Below the pieces are notes generated by a model, which saw nothing but the letters and a program-made list of their open reading frames with translations, was not told the DNA's origin and ran no database searches. From Chloroflexota bacterium (GTDB taxonomy: Bacteria > Chloroflexota > Dehalococcoidia > Lucifugimonadales > GCA-002723415): a stretch of 60,134 bases of DNA. Shown piece after piece: positions 52,742 through 60,134 of the stretch. Where the stretch lies: assembly GCA_002721445.1 (NCBI GenBank), contig PBKN01000007.1, positions 1-60,134 of the forward strand, written 5' to 3'. The number at the start of each line of letters is the position of its first letter. Positions within the stretch are counted from its first letter, which is position 1. Made by a program: the position numbers and the translations under genes.

Positions 52742-53884
52742 ATGACTATTATTTCTAATAAATCAGACACAAATAAATATTCAAGAATTGTTATTAAAGC
52801 TGGTACAAGTTTATTAACAAATGGATTACAAGGTTTAGATGTAAATTTTATGAATAAGTTTGTTGACCAGATATCTTATTTACATCAAAATGGAATTGAA
52901 GTTGTATTAATTAGCTCTGGTGCAGTTGGAGCAGGTCGTATTAAGCTTAGGGGCTCTAGTAATATAAAGCATTTATCATTTAGGCAAATGCTTGCTTCTA
53001 TAGGGCAACCACATTTAATGTATGCCTATGAAGAATTATTTAATAAAAAGAATATTATTGTAGCTCAAGCTTTACTTTCTAAGAATGATTTTAGTAATAG
53101 GCTTGGTTATTTGAATATTCGTAACACTTTATTCAGTTTAATTAATAACAAAGTTATACCTATAATTAATGAGAATGATGTTGTTTCAGTTGATGAATTA
53201 CAAGGGCAAAATTTTGGTGATAATGATAATTTATCTGCAATGGTTGCAAATCTAATTGATGCAGATCTTTTAATTATTTTAAGTGATATAAAAGGTATGT
53301 TTACAAAAGATCCTAATCTTTACAATGATGCAGAATTAATTAGAGAAGTAAATAATATTGATGAGAAAATATACTCTATGGGTGGAGCTTCCTCTAATGA
53401 TTTCGCCCGTGGAGGTATGGCTACTAAGATTGAGGCAGCTAAATTAGCTACTTCTACTGGAATTAGCACTATTATAGCTAATGGTTTAGAAGATGAAGTT
53501 TTAATTAAATTACTTAATCACCAGCCTGTTGGAACTATGTTTAAAGCAAGTAATAATAAATTGGAAAGCAGAAAAAGATGGATGTTAAGTGGATTATTAT
53601 CTAATACAAGTATTGTTATAGATGATGGTGCTATTAATGCCATAATAAAAAATACAGGGAGTTTACTGCCTGCAGGGGTTGTTGAAATTAATGGGGAATT
53701 TGATAGAGGGGCAATTATATCGATTGTGTCTAACAAAAGTAAAAGAATAGGGGTAGGTATTACTAATTATTCTTCTCAAGATTTAGAGAAGATTAAAGGG
53801 ATTAGGTCTGACAAGATATTTGATATACTTGAATATAGGTATGGAGATGAAGTTGTTCATAGAAACAATATGGTTTTGTTGTGA
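52742..53884 (+). CDS. proB: Glutamate 5-kinase
   Basis: First step of proline synthesis, phosphorylating glutamate; 380 aa. The amino-acid kinase domain has IVIKAGTSLL at the start, LISSGAVGAGRIKL, NENDVVS and FGDNDNLSAMVANLIDADLLIILSD, and GGMATKIEAAKLAT; the last 100 residues form a PUA domain (SRKRWMLSG...GVVEINGEFDRGAIISIV). Proline feedback inhibition is usual for this form. It is followed by proA after 18 bases. An 80-base gap separates it from the propeller gene. Confidence 0.96.
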   Translation: MTIISNKSDTNKYSRIVIKAGTSLLTNGLQGLDVNFMNKFVDQISYLHQNGIEVVLISSGAVGAGRIKLRGSSNIKHLSFRQMLASIGQPHLMYAYEELFNKKNIIVAQALLSKNDFSNRLGYLNIRNTLFSLINNKVIPIINENDVVSVDELQGQNFGDNDNLSAMVANLIDADLLIILSDIKGMFTKDPNLYNDAELIREVNNIDEKIYSMGGASSNDFARGGMATKIEAAKLATSTGISTIIANGLEDEVLIKLLNHQPVGTMFKASNNKLESRKRWMLSGLLSNTSIVIDDGAINAIIKNTGSLLPAGVVEINGEFDRGAIISIVSNKSKRIGVGITNYSSQDLEKIKGIRSDKIFDILEYRYGDEVVHRNNMVLL

Positions 53885-53902
53885 AACTTAGGAGAAAATT
53901 TT

Positions 53903-55174
53903 TTGAAATATTCTAACGAATTACTTTTACTAGGAAAAGAGGCAAAAGAAGCTGCTAAAGTGTTAGCAAGCTTAGACTCTGAAGATAGAAATAGATCTTT
54001 ATATAAAATAGCTGAAAATTTAATGGTAAATAAAGAACAGATTTTAATTGCTAACAAAAAAGATTGTGAAGAAGCTATAAGTAATAGACTGGATGATTCT
54101 TTAATTGACAGAATATATTTAGATGATAAAAGATTAAGTGATATTTCTAAGGATGTAATAACTATTGCTGAGCTTCCAGATCCTCTTGATGAAATTTTTG
54201 ATATAAAATCTTTACCAAACGGCCTGAGAATTGAAAAAAGGAGAGTACCATTAGGTGTAATAGGTGCGATATATGAAAATCGTCCAAATGTTACAGTAGA
54301 TTTTTCAGCCTTATGTATTAAATCAGGTAATTCTGTTATTTTGAGGGGAGGCAAGGAAGGTATTTTAACTAATATAGCTTTATCAGGTTTAATTAGGGAT
54401 TCATTAGTAGATACTGGTGTAAACAAAAATATAATTCAAATAGTTAAATCTACAAATAGAGATTTAGTTAATCAAATGTTAAATATGAAAGATTATATTG
54501 ATTTAATAATACCTAGAGGAGGATCAAAATTAGTTAATATGGTTGCTAATGAATCTAGAATTCCTGCTATTACAGGAGGTATAGGAGTTTGTCATGTTTA
54601 TGTAGATGAATATGCTGATATTGATATGGCAATTTCAATTGTTAACAATGCAAAAGTAAATAGACCATCAGTATGTAATGCAATGGATACATTACTTATA
54701 AATAAAAAGATATATCAAGAATTATTACCTAAAATAGCAAATGTTCTGTTTGAATCTGGTGTGGAAATTAGGTGTGATGAAAGAGCGTTTAATATTTTAA
54801 AAGGGCATAATTCAAATTTAGTTGTTAAAGCAAATGAAGATGATTGGGGTATGGAATTTTTATCTTTAATAGCTTCAGTCAAAATTGTTGATTCAATTCA
54901 AGATGCATTAAAGCATATTGAGGAATTTGGATCTGGGCATACAGAAGCTATTATTACAAATAATTCCTACTCTAGTGATAAATTTCTTAATGAAGTAGAT
55001 GCTAGTGCAGTAATGGTTAATGCTTCAACTAGATTTAATGATGGTGGACAATTCGGACTCGGGGCTGAAGTTGCAATTAGTACAAATAAAATACATGCAC
55101 GTGGGCCTATGGGCCTTAGAGAATTAACTTCTTATAAATGGATAGTTATAGGTGATGGGCAAATTAGAGCATAG
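53903..55174 (+). CDS. proA: Glutamate-5-semialdehyde dehydrogenase
   Basis: Second step of proline synthesis, reducing glutamyl 5-phosphate with NADPH; 423 aa. It shows LGVIGAIYENRPNVTVDFSALCIKSGNSVILRGG, the catalytic cysteine in NRPSVCNAMDTLLI, GSGHTEAIIT and the end RGPMGLRELTSYKW. Translation starts at TTG with AGGAG upstream. ProA and ProB work as a pair that channels the unstable phosphate. The 3' end overlaps the convergent SDR gene by 11 bases. Confidence 0.95.
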   Translation: MKYSNELLLLGKEAKEAAKVLASLDSEDRNRSLYKIAENLMVNKEQILIANKKDCEEAISNRLDDSLIDRIYLDDKRLSDISKDVITIAELPDPLDEIFDIKSLPNGLRIEKRRVPLGVIGAIYENRPNVTVDFSALCIKSGNSVILRGGKEGILTNIALSGLIRDSLVDTGVNKNIIQIVKSTNRDLVNQMLNMKDYIDLIIPRGGSKLVNMVANESRIPAITGGIGVCHVYVDEYADIDMAISIVNNAKVNRPSVCNAMDTLLINKKIYQELLPKIANVLFESGVEIRCDERAFNILKGHNSNLVVKANEDDWGMEFLSLIASVKIVDSIQDALKHIEEFGSGHTEAIITNNSYSSDKFLNEVDASAVMVNASTRFNDGGQFGLGAEVAISTNKIHARGPMGLRELTSYKWIVIGDGQIRA

Positions 55175-55940
55175 AATAACTTTGTCCTCCATCTATTACC
55201 ACACATGAACCTGTGATTAATCCTATACGATCAGATGAAAGGTATGCTATCAAATCTCCAACAGGTTCAGGCCATCCAAATTTACCCATTGGAAGGTTAT
55301 TAGATATAAATTCATCAACTACAGATTTAGGATTTTCATTTTGAAATCTTTCCCAACTGCCTTCAGGGTGAGCTATAGATCCAGGTGCGATACTATTAAC
55401 TAATACTCCATGTTTTGCTAATGATAACCCTGCATGTTTTGTAGTAGCTATAAGTGCAGCTTTTGCAGCCATGTATGATATATTTCCACCATATTCTCTA
55501 CCCCATATAGAAGCTATATTAATAATTCTCCCCCATTGATTATCTATCATATTTGGTGTTACAAGTTTCATCATTTCAAATGATCCAAATAAATTTAACG
55601 AAAAAGTTTCTTGGAAACCATTAAGTGAGGTTTCTGTAAAATCTCCTTTAGATTTAGATCCACCTACATTATTAACTAAAATATCTATTTGACCTAATTT
55701 ATTTGTTATATCTTTATGAAGTTTTTCTAAATTTTTTATATTTGAAATGTCTGCTATAAATCCTTCAACTTGTACTCCTAATGTTTTCAAATCATCAATA
55801 GTTGAATCTATACTAGATTGTGTTCTACCGCAAATACCTATATTTACACCTTCTTTTGCAAGTGATATTGCAGCAGCTTTACCAAGTCCTCTACTGCCTC
55901 CAGTTACAAATGCAACTTTATTTTTTATTCCTAGGTCCAT
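55164..55940 (-). CDS. Short-chain dehydrogenase/reductase (SDR), substrate unknown
   Basis: Classical SDR oxidoreductase, 258 aa, cytosolic. NAD(P)-binding TGGSRGLG (13-20), NNVGG (90-94), and catalytic S144, Y156 and K160 (SIWGREYGGNISYMAAK) are intact. PAGSIA-like PGSIAHPEG and the C-terminal LITGSCVVIDGGQS match the FabG-like group. Acidic or basic coenzyme preference is unclear, although R39 in CGRTQSS would suit NADPH. It stands alone between proA (11-base overlap) and a divergent epimerase-like gene 146 bases away. The substrate cannot be told. Confidence 0.88.
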   Translation of the reverse strand: MDLGIKNKVAFVTGGSRGLGKAAAISLAKEGVNIGICGRTQSSIDSTIDDLKTLGVQVEGFIADISNIKNLEKLHKDITNKLGQIDILVNNVGGSKSKGDFTETSLNGFQETFSLNLFGSFEMMKLVTPNMIDNQWGRIINIASIWGREYGGNISYMAAKAALIATTKHAGLSLAKHGVLVNSIAPGSIAHPEGSWERFQNENPKSVVDEFISNNLPMGKFGWPEPVGDLIAYLSSDRIGLITGSCVVIDGGQSYSML

Positions 55941-56086
55941 AAGTAATATATTCTCCTTTAAATACTTTGTTAATTATTTTGAGGCTATATGTTAAATAAA
56001 CACTTGTCAATCTATAAATTAATTCTGTAAATTTTTGTGTTAGAGTTTATATATTATATTCATATTCTTTAATAAGGAGTTTTTTA

Positions 56087-56929
56087 ATGAATAAACCTAA
56101 AGTGTTAATTACAGGAGCAAGTGGTCTTATAGGTGGAATTACTTTCGGAAACCTCTCACATAAATATGAATTTACTGCTCTTAATAGAAGTTATGTTTCT
56201 GAAATTCCAACTTTACAGGCGGACATTACTGATTTGGATTCTATAATGCCAGCTTTTGAAAATATTGATATTGTTCTTCACATGTCAAATTACACTAAAG
56301 ATGTAATTAATTGGGATGAGCATTTTAATGTAGGTATTTTAGGAACTAGAAATGTATATGAAGCTTCTAGGTTAAATGGAGTTAAGCGAGTTGTTCTAGG
56401 TAGCACGGGTGACACTATGACGGGTTATGAAATGGAATATCCATATGGAGAGTTAGCTGCAGGAGAATATGACAAAGTTAAAGGTCCTTGGGAAATGATT
56501 ACAGAGGAGCATCCTACTAGGCCTAAAAGTATATACGGTGCATGTAAAGTTTTTTGTGAGGCTTTAGGACATTTTTATTCAGATCGTTATGATATTTCAG
56601 TTTTATGTATTCGTTTAGGAGGAGTTTTAGCTGAAGATAAACCTAATTTGCGTCGGCAATACCCAGGATTTCTATCTCAACAAGATTGTTTGCAAATGAT
56701 TGACCTTTGCTTAAGTGCACCAGAAAGTATTAGATTTGATGTTTTTCATGCTAGTTCAAACAATAAATATGCTTGGAGAGATACAAGTCGGGCTAAGGAT
56801 ATTCTTGGATGGAATCCAATAGGAAGCTCTGACAATCATTTAATAGATGATAAAGGAGGTTGGCACCAAGTTCTAGAAGGCGATCAAAAATTGAATAGAA
56901 TCCCTGGAATGAAAAAAGAAATCATATAA
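56087..56929 (+). CDS. NAD-dependent epimerase/dehydratase family protein, uronate-dehydrogenase-like
   Basis: Extended SDR of 280 aa. NAD-binding TGASGLIGG (9-17), the acidic ADITDLDS loop, HMSNYT, and the catalytic Y150-GAC-K154 are present. The order of motifs and the short C-terminal domain (DVFHASSNNKYAWRDTSRAKDILGWNP) resemble bacterial uronate dehydrogenases and related sugar-acid enzymes, but the substrate is uncertain. AAGGAG lies just before the ATG. It is followed after 3 bases by a methyltransferase gene, so the two are likely cotranscribed. Confidence 0.82.
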   Translation: MNKPKVLITGASGLIGGITFGNLSHKYEFTALNRSYVSEIPTLQADITDLDSIMPAFENIDIVLHMSNYTKDVINWDEHFNVGILGTRNVYEASRLNGVKRVVLGSTGDTMTGYEMEYPYGELAAGEYDKVKGPWEMITEEHPTRPKSIYGACKVFCEALGHFYSDRYDISVLCIRLGGVLAEDKPNLRRQYPGFLSQQDCLQMIDLCLSAPESIRFDVFHASSNNKYAWRDTSRAKDILGWNPIGSSDNHLIDDKGGWHQVLEGDQKLNRIPGMKKEII

Positions 56930-56932
56930 AAA

Positions 56933-57499
56933 ATGAAATTCACAAAAGAATTCTTTAAAAATCCTAGGCAAATAGGTTCTTTATTTTCTTCCTCAAAAAA
57001 TTTATCTAGGTTAATTACTGATAGTGCAGATTTAACTACTAAATCTGTAATTGTAGAGTTAGGACCAGGAACTGGAATATTTACTAATGAAATTATAAAT
57101 AAAAAATCTGATAATTCATTATTTTTTGCAATAGAACTTAATAAGGTGTTATTTAACCAAACTAAAAATACTAACCCTAATGTGATTGTTTATAATGATT
57201 CTGCAAGTGAAATAAACAAATATTTGTCAAAACATGGAACTCGGCATTCTGACTGTATTATATCAGCTTTACCTTGGGCTGCTTTTGATAATGATCTACA
57301 AGATGAATTATTAAATGAATTATATATAGCTTTAAAGCCGGGAGGGCTTTTTTTAACTATCGCACTTTTACCAGGTATAATATTTCCATCTGGTATCAGG
57401 TTTAAAAAAAAATTAATTCGCCGTTTTCAAAAAGTTTCTAAAAGTAGAATTGTCTGGAGGAATTTACCTCCAGCTTTTGTTTATATATGTAGTAAATAG
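56933..57499 (+). CDS. SAM-dependent methyltransferase, PmtA-like
   Basis: A 188-aa class I methyltransferase. It begins FTKEFFKNPRQIGSLFSSSKNLSRLI, the sort of N-terminus seen in phospholipid N-methyltransferases of the PmtA group, followed by the SAM motif VELGPGTGIFT (41-51) and SALPWAAFDNDLQDELLNEL, where the SxLPW pattern is typical. Basic residues near the end (RFKKKLIRRFQKV) could aid membrane contact. Methylation of a lipid head group is an inference; rRNA adenine dimethylases share the fold. It lies 3 bases after the epimerase-like gene. Confidence 0.7.
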   Translation: MKFTKEFFKNPRQIGSLFSSSKNLSRLITDSADLTTKSVIVELGPGTGIFTNEIINKKSDNSLFFAIELNKVLFNQTKNTNPNVIVYNDSASEINKYLSKHGTRHSDCIISALPWAAFDNDLQDELLNELYIALKPGGLFLTIALLPGIIFPSGIRFKKKLIRRFQKVSKSRIVWRNLPPAFVYICSK

Positions 57500-57563
57500 A
57501 TATTTGAATAATTGATATTTAGTGTTTAAAATAAATTTATATTCATAACCAAGGAGGTAATAA

Positions 57564-57890
57564 ATGCCATATTATTTAACACAATGCTCATATACATCTG
57601 AAGCTTGGGCTAATCAAGTAAAAAACCCAGAAAACCGCTTTGAAAAACTTAGTCCGATGTTAGATAAATTTGGAGTAAAAATTATTCAAGCTTTTTTTGC
57701 TTTAGGCGAATATGACTTAGTATTAATTATGGAAGCACCAGATAATAACACTATGGCTTCTCTTTTAATGGCAATATCTGGAGCAGGTGCAGTCACTAAC
57801 CTTAAAACAACAGCTTTAATTTCAGCAGAAGATGGAATTGATGCATTAAGAAATGCTAGTAATGTAAATTATTCTCCTCCCCAAGGCTAA
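57564..57890 (+). CDS. GYD-domain protein, function unknown
   Basis: A 108-aa cytosolic protein of the GYD family, named for a Gly-Tyr-Asp motif; here the motif reads GEYDLVLIMEAPDNNTMA (residues about 48-65). The start YYLTQCSYTSEAW and the end TTALISAEDGIDALR match family patterns. The ferredoxin-like fold suggests a dimeric small-molecule or subunit role, but no function is established. A strong AAGGAGGT precedes the ATG, implying good expression. It follows the methyltransferase by 64 bases. Confidence 0.83.
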   Translation: MPYYLTQCSYTSEAWANQVKNPENRFEKLSPMLDKFGVKIIQAFFALGEYDLVLIMEAPDNNTMASLLMAISGAGAVTNLKTTALISAEDGIDALRNASNVNYSPPQG

Positions 57891-57901
57891 TATCTATAAT
57901 T

Positions 57902-58327
57902 ATGTTAGCTAATAATTCAAAGAGGAATAATCTGATATTTTTTGATGGATATTGTAATTTATGTAATTATACGGTTGATTTTATTTTACGAAGAGATAAA
58001 TTCAAAACTTTTAGCTTTGCATCATTGCAATCTAATATAGCTTCAAAGCTTTTATCTGAATATGGATATGCTTTAGATAAAATTAAAAACTTGGATAATG
58101 TTGTATATTTAAGAAATGGTGTGTTAAAAACAAAATCTGATGCAGTTTTATCAATATTGTTTGATTTGAAAGGGATATATAAAATTAGTTATGTATTTTA
58201 TATATTTCCTAAGTTTTTAAGAGATTTTTTTTATGACTATATCGCAAGACATCGATACAAATGGTTTGGCAAAAGAAATATATGTAGACTTCCAACTTCA
58301 GAAGAATCTTCTAGGTTTGTTGAATGA
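57902..58327 (+). CDS. DCC-family (DUF393) thiol-disulfide oxidoreductase-like protein
   Basis: A 141-aa protein with the DxxCxxC signature D15-G-Y-C18-N-L-C21 that names the DCC family, followed by FILRRDKFKTFSFASLQS and VVYLRNGVLKTKSDAVLSIL, all typical. It has no signal peptide. The family is thioredoxin-like by sequence but has no settled reaction. It starts 11 bases after the GYD gene and is followed after 3 bases by a DUF2071 gene, a likely operon. An electron or thiol transfer role is inferred only from the motif. Confidence 0.84.
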   Translation: MLANNSKRNNLIFFDGYCNLCNYTVDFILRRDKFKTFSFASLQSNIASKLLSEYGYALDKIKNLDNVVYLRNGVLKTKSDAVLSILFDLKGIYKISYVFYIFPKFLRDFFYDYIARHRYKWFGKRNICRLPTSEESSRFVE

Positions 58328-58330
58328 AAA

Positions 58331-59065
58331 ATGATTAGTAAAAAAAAATATTTGTTCCTATCTGCTAAATGGAATAATCTGTTATTTGCAAATTATTCTG
58401 TAGATTATAAATTATTAGAACCACTAGTTCCAAAAGACACTGAGCTTGATTATTGGAATGGGGAATGTTTTATCAGTGTTGTTGCTTTCCAATTTTTAGA
58501 TTCTAAGCTGTTTGGAATTATGCCGGCTTTATCACAAAGAAATTTTGATGAAATTAATCTTCGGTTTTATGTAAGGCGTAAATCCCAAGAAAATTATTCT
58601 AGAAAAGGTGTTGTGTTTATTAAAGAGATTGTTCCAAGCAGATTAGTAGCATTTATTGCTAATAATCTCTTTGGAGAAAATTATGTTTCTAGAAATATGA
58701 GGCATGATATAGGGGATTCTTTAAATAATAACTTTGATATTTCATATAGCTTTAAAAATGATAGGTCTTGGAATAAATTTAGTGCAGAAATATCTCAAGA
58801 CTATATTTTACCTAAACCAGGATGCATTGAAGAATATATAACTGAGCATTATTGGGGGTATGGTTCTGGTTCTAATAATTCAACTATTGAATATGAAGTT
58901 GAACATCCTCAGTGGATAGTTTATAAAGTGAAAAAATTTAATTTAGATTTTGATTTTGGGAATGTATATGGTGATAAATTTAGTTTTTTAACTAAGACAG
59001 AGCCCTCTTCAGTCTTTTTTTGTGTAGGTTCAGATGTAAATGTAAGATTTGGAAATAAAATTTAG
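58331..59065 (+). CDS. DUF2071 (YqjF-like) protein, function unknown
   Basis: A 244-aa protein resembling the YqjF/DUF2071 family: KWNNLLFANYSVDYKLLEPLVPKDTELDYWNGECFISVVAFQF near the start, NEINLRFYVRRK in the middle and EHYWGYGSGSNNSTIEYEVEHPQW near residue 180. The family is related by fold to acetoacetate decarboxylase, but no catalytic lysine can be assigned here and no reaction is known. It lies 3 bases after the DCC gene and overlaps the convergent glycosylase gene by 4 bases. Confidence 0.82.
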   Translation: MISKKKYLFLSAKWNNLLFANYSVDYKLLEPLVPKDTELDYWNGECFISVVAFQFLDSKLFGIMPALSQRNFDEINLRFYVRRKSQENYSRKGVVFIKEIVPSRLVAFIANNLFGENYVSRNMRHDIGDSLNNNFDISYSFKNDRSWNKFSAEISQDYILPKPGCIEEYITEHYWGYGSGSNNSTIEYEVEHPQWIVYKVKKFNLDFDFGNVYGDKFSFLTKTEPSSVFFCVGSDVNVRFGNKI

Positions 59066-59676
59066 TTATTATTAGCAACTTGCCACATATACCAAGATCC
59101 TATTGTTCTAAAAGGTATCCATTTTGAAGTTATTTCTTCTACATTAGCTTGTTTTGGCTTTACATTATTGAAATATACTATTCTGATACCTTTCATTAAA
59201 CCTGAATCATTAGGAGCGAATATATCTAAATTTTTCAATCCTGACATCAGAAACATTTGAGCAGTCCAAATGCCTATTCCTTTGATTTTCGTAAGTTCAT
59301 TTATTACATCTGATTTAGGTTTTTCTTTGAATTCTGTAAGAAACGTTGGATTGTCATTTATTATAGATGAAATATTTTTTATAGTATTTGACTTTATTTG
59401 AGATAGCCCACACGATTTCATATCTACTACATTAGCTTTAGCTATAGATTGATAATTAATTTCATTTGTATTTAAAAGTTTATACAATCTATTTTTGATA
59501 GAATTTGCAGACTTAGTTGATAATTGCTGTGAGACAATTGAATTTACTAATACTTCAAATAAATTTACGTTATTAGTATTTAAAATACTTGGTTTCCCGT
59601 ATTTTTTTATTAATTTAGGCATCATATTATCATTTGTACACATATGATTTTTTATTTTTAGCCAAGAATTTGTCAT
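59062..59676 (-). CDS. AlkA-like DNA-3-methyladenine glycosylase (HhH-GPD)
   Basis: Base-excision DNA repair enzyme expected to remove alkylated purines; 204 aa. The hairpin is LTKIKGIGIWTAQMF (128-142), followed by the catalytic aspartate D157 in DIFAPNDSGLMKGI, where most relatives have P.DDLGL. The N-terminal part has NSIVSQQLSTKSANSI, a hallmark of this group. There is no iron-sulfur cluster loop, so it is not an endonuclease III. It lacks the N-terminal domain of long AlkA, as common in small forms. Start at ATG 59676 without a clear ribosome site. Confidence 0.88.
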   Translation of the reverse strand: MTNSWLKIKNHMCTNDNMMPKLIKKYGKPSILNTNNVNLFEVLVNSIVSQQLSTKSANSIKNRLYKLLNTNEINYQSIAKANVVDMKSCGLSQIKSNTIKNISSIINDNPTFLTEFKEKPKSDVINELTKIKGIGIWTAQMFLMSGLKNLDIFAPNDSGLMKGIRIVYFNNVKPKQANVEEITSKWIPFRTIGSWYMWQVANNN

Positions 59677-59712
59677 AATTTATATTTCTATATATTTTTA
59701 ATTTTTGTAAAT

Positions 59713-59740
59713 TTGTTTAAATTAGCTTAATCTATATTAT
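59713..59740 (+). promoter_or_regulatory. Putative promoter of the cupin gene
   Basis: TTGTTT (59713-59718), a 16-base spacer and TATTAT (59735-59740), 44 bases before the cupin ATG. The space 59677-59784 holds no other gene. Confidence 0.4.
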
Positions 59741-59784
59741 GCTATATTCAGTCTTTTTTAAATTAATATAAGATTGGAGTTTGT

Positions 59785-60134
59785 ATGAAAAATATAATTA
59801 ATATCCACCAAATACCTTGGAAGACTTCAGAATATAAAGATTCATATCTTGATGGTAAAATACATCAACATAAAGTTAAAGTAGCTGATTATGTGAAAAG
59901 AGAAAAAAATATTGAATCAGCAGAAAGCGAACTTCAACACGTTGGGGCATATGAGTATGCCCCTGGTGGATGGATATCTGAACATATACATTCTAATGCA
60001 GAACAATGGTATTACATTTTAGAAGGTAAGGCCGTTATGAAAGTAGCAAATGAAGAAAAAATTTCCAGTAAAGGTAGTTTGATTTTTATTCCAAGAAATA
60101 CTGTTCATTCTTATAAAGTAATCGGAGATGAACC
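59785..60134 (+). CDS. Cupin-domain protein, cut by the window edge
   Basis: A partial gene: 116 codons are visible and the frame is open at the right edge. TTGGAG precedes the ATG. It carries both cupin motifs: motif 1 GGWISEHIHSNAEQW with metal ligands H-x-H and E, then YYILEG, and motif 2 GSLIFIPRNTVHSYKV with the third histidine; N stands where motif 2 usually has Gly. A small single-domain metal-binding cupin, such as a dioxygenase or sugar-binding protein, is likely, but the reaction is unknown. It begins a new plus-strand unit after the glycosylase gene. Confidence 0.85.
   Translation, partial: MKNIINIHQIPWKTSEYKDSYLDGKIHQHKVKVADYVKREKNIESAESELQHVGAYEYAPGGWISEHIHSNAEQWYYILEGKAVMKVANEEKISSKGSLIFIPRNTVHSYKVIGDE

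Noticed and set aside
53857-54426. A 189-codon open frame on the minus strand
   Set aside because: It is antisense to the middle of proA, whose protein motifs are intact; the frame reflects codon bias and resembles no known protein.

Overview
The window is a 60 kb piece of an AT-rich bacterial chromosome, about 30% GC by eye outside the RNA genes, carrying mostly housekeeping genes. The 16S rRNA and the gene mix (AdoCbl-dependent ribonucleotide reductase NrdJ with NrdR, GuaB3-type IMP dehydrogenase, ThyX, LhgO, an LppX/LprAFG-type lipoprotein, a GYD-domain protein, a bare ftsA-ftsZ pair without mur genes) suggest a low-GC, probably marine member of the Chloroflexota (Dehalococcoidia/SAR202-like). 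That placement is an inference; a 16S search would settle it.

Layout. 0-3 kb: an M42-like peptidase, a DinB-like protein and LhgO. 3.0-5.0 kb: a 16S rRNA gene with its own promoter and a long processing stem, followed by tRNA-Ala(TGC) but by no 23S or 5S gene. 5.0-8.5 kb: a TlpA-like thioredoxin diverging from transaldolase and glucose-6-phosphate isomerase. 8.6-12.0 kb: an iron-type ABC permease and ATPase followed by a DtxR-family regulator. 12.0-12.5 kb: a MoaB/Mog gene that appears to use an ATT start. 12.7-16.2 kb: rsmH-ftsA-ftsZ ending in a very strong terminator. 16.2-19.4 kb: nrdR-nrdJ behind tandem NrdR-box-like sites. 19.4-27.1 kb: pdxA, proC, yggT, (birA), trmD, argF, der, plsY, gpsA. 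27.1-30.2 kb, minus strand: tRNA-Phe, tRNA-Gly, dnaJ, prmA, rsmE. 30.3-35.6 kb: a pyruvate dehydrogenase operon in the order E3, E1 alpha, E1 beta, E2, then thyX. 35.6-42.2 kb, minus strand: queG, gamma-glutamyltransferase, a secreted protein with an LPITG tail, an LprG-like lipoprotein and a DHA2-type MFS transporter. 42.3-46.6 kb: guaB3 facing hisS-prfA-prmC. 46.7-51.5 kb: rel, rpsT, rpsP, khpA, rimM, thiolase. 51.6-55.2 kb: a TolB-like lipoprotein and proB-proA. 55.2-60.1 kb: a more accessory stretch (SDR, epimerase, PmtA-like methyltransferase, GYD protein, DCC thioredoxin-like protein, DUF2071, AlkA-like glycosylase, and a cupin cut by the window edge).

How the genes work together. Two enzymes here, NrdJ and QueG, need cobalamin, and NrdR probably tunes NrdJ. 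Deoxynucleotide supply is completed by flavin-dependent ThyX. The iron permease/ATPase next to a DtxR-type repressor reads as an iron-responsive locus. The LprG-like lipoprotein beside a DHA2 transporter matches the arrangement of the mycobacterial lprG-p55 lipid export pair. No phage, insertion sequence, CRISPR array or defence system was seen. The strongest unexplained sequence signals are a 36-nt perfect palindrome inside dnaJ, the isolated 16S unit, and the LPXTG-like tail on a protein of unknown role.
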